This document shows positions 8,992 to 16,987 of a stretch of 64,000 bases of DNA, piece after piece (position 1 is the stretch's first letter; every line of letters starts with the position of its first letter). This stretch comes from Phycisphaerae bacterium. Lineage in GTDB: Bacteria; Planctomycetota; Phycisphaerae; UBA1845; UTPLA1. The notes below the pieces were generated by a model. It was not told the origin of the DNA, ran no database searches, and saw nothing but the letters and a program-made list of their open reading frames with translations. Position numbers and translations under genes: made by a program. Location: assembly GCA_035275405.1 (NCBI GenBank), contig DATEMU010000013.1, forward strand, positions 124,001 to 188,000. Direction: 5' to 3'.

Positions 8992-9393
8992 TCCCGCCGT
9001 GCGCGCGGAATCCAACCCCCCAAAGTCGACGGACCTGCCAAATGGTGACATGACGCTACTCCGGCCCCCCACTGGACCTACTTCGAACCAACGGGGAATC
9101 TCCCCGTCAACGAAGGACCCAGTCGCCGGTCATGAGAATCGCGGGGGAATGAAAATAAATGCTGTTATGCGATCGAATAATAAATCGTACGTAGCGATCC
9201 TCGACTCGAAAACCACCGAGTCCGCTAAAACTATATCCGCCTGCGGCAGGCGTGTCTACCCTCAACCCCGAAAACCGAAGCTCAACTTTCACGATCTCCT
9301 CACCTCCCTCTTCATCTGCGCGATCTGCCTCCATCGGTGGCCCCCGTTTTAACTTTTTGACTTTTTGACGTTTTGACGTTTAGGATGCCCCCC
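8992..9393. other. Divergent intergenic region
   Basis: About 400 nt between the WDG-repeat gene and the TPR gene. It contains an AT-richer patch near 9150-9190, a small hairpin GCCTGC-G-GCAGGC near 9239-9256, and the octamer repeat at 9353-9384. No convincing gene or strong promoter is seen; promoters for both flanking genes presumably lie here. Confidence 0.5.
9353..9384. repeat. Four 8-nt tandem units supplying a ribosome binding site
   Basis: Units CTTTTTGA, CTTTTTGA, CGTTTTGA, CGTTTAGG. The last unit with the following A gives AGGA, 8 nt before ATG 9394. Confidence 0.7.
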
Positions 9394-10464
9394 ATGAAGC
9401 ACGGATGTTTCGCACCCCTTCTCATCCTCCTCGCCTCCGCGACCGCCCGCGGCGATGACAAGGCCAAACCCACCTACCACGAACGCCTCGAGTTCGACGC
9501 CGCCAAGGGCCAGTGGATTGAAATCGCCCCGCCCATCCCCGGCACCGAGGATGGCGACCTCGCACTCGCCCGCTCGCTCCTGGCCCAGTGCGAGTACAAA
9601 GACGCCCGCAAGGCCTTCGAGCACTGGTTCGAGACCTACCCGGAATCGACCCTCCGCCCCGAGGCCCTCTTCTACGCCGCCGAGACCGAAGTCTCTGCCG
9701 AGGACGCCAAGCCCAAGAGCGGCGATCTCATGCAGGCCCATCGCTGGCTGGAGGAAATCCTCGACGGCTGGCCCGGCACCAACATCGCCGACCGCGCCCT
9801 CCGCAAGGAACTCATCATCGCCGAGATGGTCCTCTTCAAGGGCCGCAAGCAGAAAGTCTGGAAGGTCCTCTGGCTCTCCGCCGACGAAGAGACCCTCACC
9901 ATCCTCGACCGCATCATCGACGAACGCGCCCGCGAGACACCGATCGCCGAGCAGGCCCTCCGCCTCAAGGCCGACTACTACTACATCAACGGCAACTTCG
10001 AGGAGGCCGAAACCGCCTACGCCCGCCTCATGCGCGACTTCCCCCGGGGCCGCTACCACAAATTCGCCATGCTCCGCGCCGGTGAGTCAGCCCTGGCCCG
10101 CTTCCCCGGCGTCGAGTTCGACGACGCGGACCTGCTCGAAGCCGAGGTCTACCTCAAGGACTTCTCGCAGAAGTACCCGCAGGACGCCGGTGCTCAGCAA
10201 GTGCCGCAAACCCTCGCGCGGGTCAGCGACCAGCGCGCGGAGAAGGAATACCGCGTCGCGCAGTATTACGAGCGAACGAAGCAGATCGACGCAGCCGCGT
10301 ATTACTATCGCCTCGTCGAAAAGGACTGGTCGGCGACCACCTGGGCCTTCGAAGCCCGCAACCGCCTCATTGCCATGGGCGCGATGGAGCCGCCCCCGGA
10401 ACCGATGGAGCCCGCGCCGGAAGAGGCCACGACCACGCCACCCACTCAACCGCCCGGTGAGTAG
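9394..10464 (+). CDS. Periplasmic TPR protein (BamD/YbgF-like)
   Basis: 356 residues from ATG 9394, chosen because AGGA lies 8 nt upstream; ATG 9385 is also in frame. The N-terminus MKHGCFAPLLILLASATARGDD is a signal peptide without a lipobox Cys at the cleavage site. The rest is helical tetratricopeptide-type repeat: LARSLLAQCEYKDARKAFEH with YPESTLRPEALFYAAE, then AEQALRLKADYYYINGNFEE with AYARLMRDFPRGRYHKFAM, and a last block around YYYRLVEKDW. This matches the BamD / tol-pal YbgF fold class of envelope scaffold proteins. It ends in a Pro/Glu/Thr tail (TTTPPTQPPGE). Unlike true BamD it does not look lipidated, so the exact role is open. Confidence 0.7.
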   Translation: MKHGCFAPLLILLASATARGDDKAKPTYHERLEFDAAKGQWIEIAPPIPGTEDGDLALARSLLAQCEYKDARKAFEHWFETYPESTLRPEALFYAAETEVSAEDAKPKSGDLMQAHRWLEEILDGWPGTNIADRALRKELIIAEMVLFKGRKQKVWKVLWLSADEETLTILDRIIDERARETPIAEQALRLKADYYYINGNFEEAETAYARLMRDFPRGRYHKFAMLRAGESALARFPGVEFDDADLLEAEVYLKDFSQKYPQDAGAQQVPQTLARVSDQRAEKEYRVAQYYERTKQIDAAAYYYRLVEKDWSATTWAFEARNRLIAMGAMEPPPEPMEPAPEEATTTPPTQPPGE

Positions 10465-10470
10465 CGGTAG

Positions 10471-10492
10471 CGTCCTCCCTCAGTGGGGGACG
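10471..10492. other. GC-rich hairpin after the TPR gene
   Basis: CGTCCTCCC and GGGGGACG face each other across TCAGT, shortly after the stop codon at 10464. There is no T-tract, so it is either a weak terminator or a REP-like element. Confidence 0.4.
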
Positions 10493-10517
10493 AAGTAGCG
10501 ACGGCGTTCTTCGGACG

Positions 10518-11453
10518 TTAACCGATTGAGATAAGCCGCCCCGTACCATCCGCCGGCAATGCAAATTTCGGCGTATGGATCGTCACGCGCAGAAACAGCC
10601 CCCGAATCTCTTTCGACGGACCCGTCAGCCCTTCGAGTAGAATTCCTTCACCGCCGGCCATTTCGACCAGCCGCTCGCAAACCGTGTCATCGATATCGTA
10701 ACCCTCCAACGTCACCTGCCGTGCCGCTTCATCCATTAACCGCGCAAAACTTTCACGAATACCACGCGTGTCGGCCGAATCCTTCGGCGGATCCGCCCGC
10801 AATTCGAAAACCAGATCAACGATCAGCATTCCCACGACCGCGAACGATGCCGCATAGTCCGGGACCAAAACGTGTCGAAGCCCGAACCGCCGCGCGATCT
10901 CGATTGCCTTCGCCTCAGACACGGCGCAACCGTAGCAAGTCAGTGTTGAACCCGCCCGTCCGAACCGTTTGACGACGGCGCCCACCGCATCTGCATCTGC
11001 CCATTTCCCGCGTTCGTGCGTTCCCGCTCGCCCGCGCGCATCAACCGCCGCGCATATATACGAACCCCGCCGCAATTCCAGGCACACGATTTCCCCCAGC
11101 CGATGCCGATCCGCCGCCTGCCGCGCCGCCGTCAATCCCGGCTCCGCGCGGACGTCGTCCGGCAACCGCCGAATCGCCCCCACCCCCAAGCTCCGCCCCA
11201 CTCCCTCGATCCACCGCGCCATCACCTCGCTATCCGGCACACCCTCCGCGATTCGATACCGTAGTCGAAAGCCCGGTCGCGGAACCAGCTTATCCAGCGC
11301 CTGCGAAATCGCCGCCGTCACATCCGGCGCGGCAGCCCGCTCAATCCGAATCTCGACCCCATCCCATTTGCAAAGCTGCACATCGTCCTCACCCGCGTCG
11401 AGGCAGACAATCTCCGCGCCTTCATTCCGCATTCCACGTTCCGCATTCCGCAT
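10518..11453 (-). CDS. Short hydantoinase/oxoprolinase-like protein
   Basis: 311 residues. The central segment GCAVSEAKAIEIARRFGLRH, then VLVPDYAASFAVVGMLIVDL, resembles the HyuA/oxoprolinase segment that usually reads GGAGPLHA..LA..LGI..V(I/L)VP...G..SALG.LLAD. The rest is weakly similar. HyuA proteins are about 680-700 residues, so this would be a reduced version, and the Gly-rich motif has been replaced by CYGCAV. Activity is therefore doubtful. Start ATG 11453 has GAGG about 9 nt upstream. Its first residues (MRNAERGMRNEG) are encoded by an ATTCCGC-family heptamer array. It is divergent from the glycosyltransferase at 11502, with only 48 nt between starts. Confidence 0.45.
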   Translation of the reverse strand: MRNAERGMRNEGAEIVCLDAGEDDVQLCKWDGVEIRIERAAAPDVTAAISQALDKLVPRPGFRLRYRIAEGVPDSEVMARWIEGVGRSLGVGAIRRLPDDVRAEPGLTAARQAADRHRLGEIVCLELRRGSYICAAVDARGRAGTHERGKWADADAVGAVVKRFGRAGSTLTCYGCAVSEAKAIEIARRFGLRHVLVPDYAASFAVVGMLIVDLVFELRADPPKDSADTRGIRESFARLMDEAARQVTLEGYDIDDTVCERLVEMAGGEGILLEGLTGPSKEIRGLFLRVTIHTPKFALPADGTGRLISIG

Positions 11454-11458
11454 TTATG
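11424..11458. repeat. Heptamer array, ATTCCGC family, copy 1
   Basis: Five units: ATTCCGC, ATTCCAC, GTTCCGC, ATTCCGC, ATTTATG. Nearly the same order occurs inside the pfaA-like gene at 63542. Here it encodes the N-terminus of the hydantoinase-like protein. Confidence 0.75.
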
Positions 11459-11501
11459 GCGCCTCGCTTGTCATCAGCCCGCGCGCGGCGATGATGCTGC
11501 C

Positions 11502-13163
11502 ATGTTAACCGGCGGTACATCGCCCGGCGCAGCCCGCGCGACCTACGACGAACGCGCGCTGGCCCTCGCCCTCGCGGGCATCGGCTTCGCCCTCTCCGCC
11601 ATCTTCGCCCTCCGCGACCCCGACGGCATCGTCCAGTTCGACGACCTCACCCACTACCTCTACGCCCGCTGGGCCTGGACCTGGCCCGCCTATCTGCTCG
11701 ACGATTGGGGCCGCCCTGGCTTCACGGCCCTCTACTTCCTCCCCGCCGGTCTCAGTTGGGCCGCCTGCCGCATCCTGTCCTGTGCACTCTCCGCCGGTGC
11801 CGCGCTGGCCGCGTTTGAAATCGCCCGAACCCTCGGCCTCCGTCGCGCCTGGCTTGTCGTGCCGCTCGTCTTTGCCCAACCTCTCTTCTTCCAACTATCG
11901 CAAACGACGCTGACCGAAACGCCGATGGCCTTCTACCTCACACTCTCCGTCATGCTCGCGCAGAAGGGCCGCTGGACCACCTCCGCCGCGATCCTCTCCC
12001 CCGCCTTCGTCACCCGTCACGAAGCGATCATGTTCCTCCCACTCTGGTTCTTTTTCGCCTGGCGCGACCGAGTCGCCCTCTGGCGACTCTGGCCCCTCCT
12101 CTGGGCTCCGCTCGCCGTCAACTTCCTCGCCCCCCTCGCCGGCGTGAACGCCCCCATCGCCCGCCTCTTCGCCCCCACGCCCTCCACCCAATACGGTCGC
12201 GGAGGCTGGCTCACCTTCTTCTGCCGCGCACTGGAGGCCTGGGGCCCCGGCATCACCATCCTCGCTATGGTTGGATTTGTCCCCACTGTGCGCTTCCGCA
12301 ACGGCGCACTTGTCGCCGCAACTATCGCCCTCTACTTCGCAGCACAAACCATCATCCGCGCTCTCGGTCTCTACGACTCCGGCGGCTACGCCCGCTTCCT
12401 CGTCCCCCTCAGCCCGCTCGTCGCCGTCGCTGCACTCGCGGGATGGAATGAACTCTGGAGCGCGGAAAAAACGCACTGGCGGCGCAGCGCCCTCATCGCC
12501 GCCAACGCCATGGTCCTCCTTTGGATCGCCTTGGAACGCCAACTCGTCTTATACGCCGCTCGCCGGGACCTCGCCGCCGAAATCCCCGAATTACACAAAG
12601 CTGTCGCCGTCGTTCGCTGGTCCGCTCTCGCACTCGCGCTCCTCGCCGTCATGATCGCCGCGCTGAGCACATCACGCGCCGTGCGCCGTTGGCCGCGCGC
12701 GCTCATGCCCTCGGCCCTCGCCGCGCTCACCCTCCTCGCCGTCTACGCCCTCTGCCATCCCCTCCGCAAACCCCCGGAAGCCGCCATCATCGCCGACGCC
12801 CGCGCCTGGCTCGCCGCCCAAAATCTCGGCGACCGCGAGATCATCTCCGCCAACGTCTGGCTCGATTACGTGACCAATCGCCGCCTGCCGCCCGATCGCC
12901 CCACCGTCCGCGAGCAGATCGCGAAAGCCCCCCTCGGCACGCTTGTCGCCTGGGAGCGCCAATTTGCCGCCTCACCTGACCACGGACTGGAACTCAGCGA
13001 ATTCTTGAAAAGTCCCTCGTTCCGCCTCCTCCACCAGACCTCGCCACGGCCCTTCCAACGCGACCCCTACCTCACGATCTTCGAAAAAACCTCGCCTTGG
13101 GATGGCGGCCTATCAGAACCAGGCACGCCAGTGCCTGCCGAGAGACCTTTCACACCGCCGTAG
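11502..13163 (+). CDS. Polytopic membrane protein, GT39-like glycosyltransferase
   Basis: 553 residues, mostly hydrophobic helices. After the first membrane segment comes FDDLTHYLYARWAW; the Asp-Asp pair sits where GT-C fold transferases keep their catalytic acidic residue. QTTLTETPMAFYLTLSVM and VTRHEAIMFLPLWFFFAW are typical of the GT39/PMT_2 group. A soluble C-terminal domain (about 430-553) follows, with ADARAWLAAQNL and a region rich in charged residues. Likely a lipid-linked sugar transferase for envelope glycans or glycoproteins. The tail (GTPVPAERPFTPP) is low complexity. It is followed on the same strand by the AlkP-family gene, about 200 nt later. Substrate unknown. Confidence 0.65.
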   Translation: MLTGGTSPGAARATYDERALALALAGIGFALSAIFALRDPDGIVQFDDLTHYLYARWAWTWPAYLLDDWGRPGFTALYFLPAGLSWAACRILSCALSAGAALAAFEIARTLGLRRAWLVVPLVFAQPLFFQLSQTTLTETPMAFYLTLSVMLAQKGRWTTSAAILSPAFVTRHEAIMFLPLWFFFAWRDRVALWRLWPLLWAPLAVNFLAPLAGVNAPIARLFAPTPSTQYGRGGWLTFFCRALEAWGPGITILAMVGFVPTVRFRNGALVAATIALYFAAQTIIRALGLYDSGGYARFLVPLSPLVAVAALAGWNELWSAEKTHWRRSALIAANAMVLLWIALERQLVLYAARRDLAAEIPELHKAVAVVRWSALALALLAVMIAALSTSRAVRRWPRALMPSALAALTLLAVYALCHPLRKPPEAAIIADARAWLAAQNLGDREIISANVWLDYVTNRRLPPDRPTVREQIAKAPLGTLVAWERQFAASPDHGLELSEFLKSPSFRLLHQTSPRPFQRDPYLTIFEKTSPWDGGLSEPGTPVPAERPFTPP

Positions 13164-13366
13164 ACATGCCCAAGGAGTAAAGACTCGCCCCAATTGGCGT
13201 TTCTTCGCTCTAACCCAAAAAACATAGTTTTTTGACCATTTTCCGTGAATCCGTTACCCTATCTACCGTCTATAAGGCGCGGTCGGCCCCGATCCAACGC
13301 GCGGCACGACCCACACGAACCGGCCACAAGCCGACATCGTTTGACTACTCAGCGAGGTCCTTGCAC

Positions 13367-15022
13367 GTGTTGTCTCCTCCCGATCGCTTTCCGTCCGACC
13401 GCAATGGGGCGCTCTTCGACCGCGTCCTCATGATCGGTCTGGATGGCGCGACCTGGGATGTCCTCAACCCGCTCATGAGCGACGGCGCCATGCCCAACCT
13501 CGCCGCCCTCGTCGCCGGTGGCACGAGCGGCGTCCTCGAATCCACCCGCCCGCCGATCACCCCCGCCGCCTGGACGACCTTCATGACCGGCAAGGGGCCC
13601 GGCAAGCACGGCATCATCGACTTCCTCCGCTACGACCCGGCGACCAATCGCCTGACCTTCAACAACAACCAGAAGATCAGCCAGAAGACGATCTGGCAGA
13701 TCCTCAGCGAAAAGTCCTATCGCGTCGGCTCGATTAATGTCCCCATGACCTTTCCGCCGGAAAACGTCAACGGCTTCATGATCAGCGGCTTCGACACGCC
13801 CAGCGGCCAGGACTTCACGCACCCCAAGGACTTGCAGGCCGAAATTCTCGCCAACCATCCCGACTATACCCACGAGAAAAAGTGGGAGCGCAAGGCCCTC
13901 GGCGGCGACAAGGTCTTCGCCCAGAACCTCGAATACATCTGTCAGAGCTTCGAGCGCGGCTATGAACTGGCCCGCTTCTGCGGCGGCAAGTACGGCTGGG
14001 ACGTGCTGATGGTCCTCTTCAAGCTCGTGGACAACCTTCAGCACAAAGCCTGGCGCTATCTCGATCCGCGAACCAAAGACAGCAGCCCCTATCGCGAACG
14101 CCTCACCCGCGACTGCTTCGCCAAGCTCGACGTCGTCCTCGGAAAGCTTCGCAGCTTTGCCGACAAAGAGGGCGCGACGATCCTCGTCATGTCCGACCAC
14201 GGCCACGGCAGCCTCGACGGCAAGGCCCAGCCCAATCTGCTCCTGTCGGAGTGGGGCTACCTCTCGCTCCGCAACAACCTCGCCCGCGCCAAAACCCGCG
14301 GCACCGTCCTCTGGCGGCGGCTCACCCGCGCCAAAAACGGCTCGCCCGCCGGTCAGCTCAACGAACTCGACCACGACCTCGCCGTCGACTGGTCACAGAC
14401 GCGGGCCTGCGTCCTTCACGCGGGCATCTATGGCTTCCTCTACATCAACCTCAAAGGCCGCCAGCCCCAGGGCATCGTCGACCCGGCCGATTTTGAATCC
14501 CTCCGCGACGAGATCCGCCAGCGCCTCCTCGCTGCGCAGTGCCGCGACCGCGACGGCCGCAAGATGCAGATCTTCACCGACGTCTTCCTCTCCGAGGAAC
14601 TCTACGGCTGCAGCCGCTTCGACTATCCGTGGATGCCCGACCTGCTCCTCGCCCCGTCCGACGGTCTGGCCGTCGTAAAGAAAATCCGCGGCAAGGAACC
14701 CGTCCGCTGGGTCCCGCTCGATCGACTCGAAGGCACGCACCGCCTCGACGGCATCTTCATCGCCAACGGCCCCTCGATCGCCGTCGGCAAGAAAATCCAG
14801 GCCCACATCGCCGACATCGCCCCGACGCTGCTCGCGGGCTTAGGCGAGCGCGTCCCCAAGGACATGGACGGCCGAGTCCTCACCCGTATCTTCGAACAGC
14901 CCGTCAAGGTCGAATACGAACCCCCGCAGGAGCGCAAGGTCGAGGAACTCGAACCCACCCTCACCCAGCGCCAGATGCAGGAAGTCGCCACCCGCCTCGG
15001 CGACCTCGGCTACCTCGACTAG
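13367..15022 (+). CDS. AlkP-superfamily phosphohydrolase/phosphomutase
   Basis: About 551 residues from GTG 13367, which has GAGG 9 nt upstream; the frame is open back to 13232, but that extension looks non-conserved. Core metal and active-site motifs: MIGLDGATWDVL (first metal Asp), ITPAAWTTFMTGKGPGKHGI (Thr nucleophile region), LFKLVDNLQHKAW (Asp and His ligands), ILVMSDHGHG (Asp-His), and GTHRLDGIFIANGP (last His). This set fits the predicted phosphodiesterase/phosphomutase group close to COG3379. There is no signal peptide in this version, so it is probably cytoplasmic or membrane-associated. Placed after a membrane glycosyltransferase, it may act on a phosphorylated glycolipid; that is inference. 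Confidence 0.8.
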   Translation: MLSPPDRFPSDRNGALFDRVLMIGLDGATWDVLNPLMSDGAMPNLAALVAGGTSGVLESTRPPITPAAWTTFMTGKGPGKHGIIDFLRYDPATNRLTFNNNQKISQKTIWQILSEKSYRVGSINVPMTFPPENVNGFMISGFDTPSGQDFTHPKDLQAEILANHPDYTHEKKWERKALGGDKVFAQNLEYICQSFERGYELARFCGGKYGWDVLMVLFKLVDNLQHKAWRYLDPRTKDSSPYRERLTRDCFAKLDVVLGKLRSFADKEGATILVMSDHGHGSLDGKAQPNLLLSEWGYLSLRNNLARAKTRGTVLWRRLTRAKNGSPAGQLNELDHDLAVDWSQTRACVLHAGIYGFLYINLKGRQPQGIVDPADFESLRDEIRQRLLAAQCRDRDGRKMQIFTDVFLSEELYGCSRFDYPWMPDLLLAPSDGLAVVKKIRGKEPVRWVPLDRLEGTHRLDGIFIANGPSIAVGKKIQAHIADIAPTLLAGLGERVPKDMDGRVLTRIFEQPVKVEYEPPQERKVEELEPTLTQRQMQEVATRLGDLGYLD

Positions 15023-15046
15023 GGAGGGCAAGGCTCCCGCCGAGCC
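15022..15046. repeat. 25-nt GC-rich element, copy 2
   Basis: Begins at the last base of the AlkP-family stop codon. One mismatch to 5579-5603. Foldable through GGCT/AGCC and GGGAG/CTCCC arms. Confidence 0.65.
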
Positions 15047-15288
15047 TCAGTAGGGCACGGTCGAGTCTTCGAGACCTGCCGATCTTCGCAGCAGCCCTAA
15101 CCCATTTTTCACCCACCCCTCATGAAGCACTAACACGCGCGGGATATGTTTAGAACACCACTGAAACGAATCCACCCATTTCCACCCGCCGTCCTGACCG
15201 CGACTATCAGGACGGCCACTTCTTTTTGCAAGCGACATTGCCCGGCTTCATCTCCATCCACGCCAAGTCATACGAAGAAAAAACGGGC

Positions 15289-15326
15289 CGTCCGTTCGAG
15301 CTCCGCGAAACGGGCGTTTTTTTTTT
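15289..15326 (+). terminator. Intrinsic terminator
   Basis: CGTCCGTT (15289-15296) pairs with AACGGGCG (15309-15316), including one G-T pair, and is followed at once by ten T residues (15317-15326). It sits downstream of the AlkP-family gene. Confidence 0.7.
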
Positions 15327-15416
15327 GCCAAATTTGCGACTATTTTTTGAGGGAGCGCTGAGCACGAGTACTAGGCAAGGACAAGAAAGGCGGGCGAACC
15401 ACTCGCCGTATCGGCC

Positions 15417-15451
15417 TCACTAGCCACTGGTCACTGACCACTGGCCATTGC
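15417..15451. repeat. Heptamer array, CCACTGG family
   Basis: Five 7-nt units: TCACTAG, CCACTGG, TCACTGA, CCACTGG, CCATTGC. Consensus YCACTGR, which is itself nearly self-complementary. Confidence 0.7.
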
Positions 15452-15570
15452 GGCTTCGGAGATTCCGCGCCATGCCGATGAATTTCAAGAAATTCAAGCG
15501 TTTTCAAGCGCTTCGATCATTGTGGCATTGGTCGAACATCCGCCGTGGTGGACCTCAAGCCTTCCGTTTG

Positions 15571-15629
15571 CGCTCAATTGCGCTCGATTGCGCAAGAAAA
15601 AATCTGCGTCGATCTGCGCCATCTGCGGA
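15571..15629. repeat. Decamer and nonamer tandem repeats
   Basis: 15571-15596 reads CGCTCAATTG, CGCTCGATTG, CGCAAG (10-nt unit). 15602-15629 reads ATCTGCGTCG, ATCTGCGCC, ATCTGCGG (9- to 10-nt unit). Confidence 0.6.
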
Positions 15630-15661
15630 TTCGTCTTTTCGCGTTTTCGAGTCTTGGCGTT

Positions 15662-16981
15662 TCAGCGTTTCTGCTCGCCGATTAGCCTCTCCCACAACCC
15701 CTCCGTCGCCGCCAAATCCACCTTCGGCCGCGCGTCCGTCGTCAGAATGTTCCAGTTCCACAGCTTCCGCCCGTTCAGAAAAACCGCCGGCGTGGACTCG
15801 ACGCCCAGCGCGTGCGCCAATTCGATGTCCTCCGCCACCCGCGCCGCCGGCTCCGGACCCGCCAGCGCCGCCGCGAACTTCGCCGTGTCGATCCCCACCT
15901 CCGCCGCCAGACTCGCGTACGGTCGCTCGTCCAGCCGCCCGAAGTTCTCGAACAGCCGCGACGCGAAGTGGTGTGCTTGCCGCGTCGTCCCCGCCAACCG
16001 CGCCGCCTCCGCTGCCTGCGCCGCCTCGCAGGCGAAATAGTGCGAGCCCATGCGGGCGTGCCGGTTACATGCCCCCGACATCGGATAATGCTTGTATACG
16101 ATTCGCAACTTGGGATGCGACTTAAGAAGCAGCGCCGTGAATCGATGAAGTTCTGCGCAGCCTTTGCACTGGAAGTCCTCAAAGATCACGACCGTGTGCG
16201 CCGCATCCGCCGGACCCGCCGCCAGGTCGTCCGATCGAAGCGCGATCTCGCGCGACGGGTCCATCGAATATCGCCACGCGATGTAGTCGACGTTGTTGCC
16301 GATCTTCATGAATTCGCGCTGCATCTGGGCCGCGGTCACCTGCGCCCCCACCGCGATCACCACCGACAGCACCACGGCCGCCGCCGCTCCGCAGCCCGCC
16401 ACGACGGCCAGCGCCCGCCCGGCCGATGGGTACGGCGCCACATCGAGCGCATCCGCCGAAGGCCTGCGCGGCCAGCCGCCAAGGATCGCGAGGAACAAAA
16501 GCGCGTTGACGACATGTGCCGCGATGCACCACGTACACCAGACCGGCAGGTGCACGGCCATGACATAAATAAAGTACGCCGACCCGCAGAGCCCTACTGC
16601 CGCAAGCCCGAGCGGGACAAGGTGCCATCCCCGCCCCGCGCGGTTGGCGAACCCCACAAACGCCAGCCACGCCGCCAGCGCCCCGAAGTACGCGACTCCC
16701 AGCGCCGCGCTCGGAAACGGCCCGATTTTCGCCCACCGGCTGGCCAGGACGAAGTCACAGTTCACCGCCTGTGTCGGCGTGCAGAGATTCGCCCCGAAGA
16801 CCGAACCGCCCCCACCGCTCATCCGTTGCAAGAGGCCGCAGATGCCCGCGCCGCCGAGCGCCAACGCCAGCGCAATGACACGCAGTGCCGTCCAACGCGA
16901 CGGTATAGGCGGAAGCGGCGAGAGCGGCGTAGCGCTGCCAGACAGGGCCCGTGCGGGTGGCGGCGGTGGGTCGGATTGCAT
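15662..16981 (-). CDS. VKOR-DsbA fusion, disulfide-forming membrane protein
   Basis: 439 residues from ATG 16981; a TTG just before it is also in frame. The N-terminal half is a VKOR domain: membrane helices, loop cysteines Cys67 and Cys75 (NLCTPTQAVNCDFV), and the redox pair Cys149-Cys152 (VWCTWC) at the start of a helix. After another membrane segment (about 190-212) comes a thioredoxin-like DsbA domain with Cys272-Cys275 (FEDFQCKGCAEL) and the cis-Pro loop STPAVFLNG. Such fusions pass electrons from a DsbA-like domain through VKOR to quinone and so drive periplasmic disulfide formation. It is the last gene of the secretion operon, 6 nt after the lipoprotein gene, which suggests coupling of oxidative folding to type II secretion. 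Confidence 0.88.
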   Translation of the reverse strand: MQSDPPPPPARALSGSATPLSPLPPIPSRWTALRVIALALALGGAGICGLLQRMSGGGGSVFGANLCTPTQAVNCDFVLASRWAKIGPFPSAALGVAYFGALAAWLAFVGFANRAGRGWHLVPLGLAAVGLCGSAYFIYVMAVHLPVWCTWCIAAHVVNALLFLAILGGWPRRPSADALDVAPYPSAGRALAVVAGCGAAAAVVLSVVIAVGAQVTAAQMQREFMKIGNNVDYIAWRYSMDPSREIALRSDDLAAGPADAAHTVVIFEDFQCKGCAELHRFTALLLKSHPKLRIVYKHYPMSGACNRHARMGSHYFACEAAQAAEAARLAGTTRQAHHFASRLFENFGRLDERPYASLAAEVGIDTAKFAAALAGPEPAARVAEDIELAHALGVESTPAVFLNGRKLWNWNILTTDARPKVDLAATEGLWERLIGEQKR

Positions 16982-16987
16982 CAAGGG

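Larger units (their letters stand above)
15023..15661. other. Gene-free region built of short repeats, with one terminator
   Basis: Lies between convergent genes. It holds the 25-nt element (15022-15046), a terminator (15289-15326), a heptamer array (15417-15451), TTCAAG-type repeats (about 15482-15510), decamers and nonamers (15571-15629), and related TTTCAGCGTTT-like text up to 15670. No coding frame here is convincing. Confidence 0.6.

Noticed and set aside
13349..14374. A 341-codon frame antisense to the AlkP-family gene
   Set aside because: Gly/Ala/Val/Glu-rich antisense shadow of a gene with a full set of metal-binding motifs.
15146..15361. A 71-codon frame in the gap after the AlkP-family gene
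   Set aside because: It runs through the intrinsic terminator and its T-tract and has no ribosome binding site or protein-like composition.
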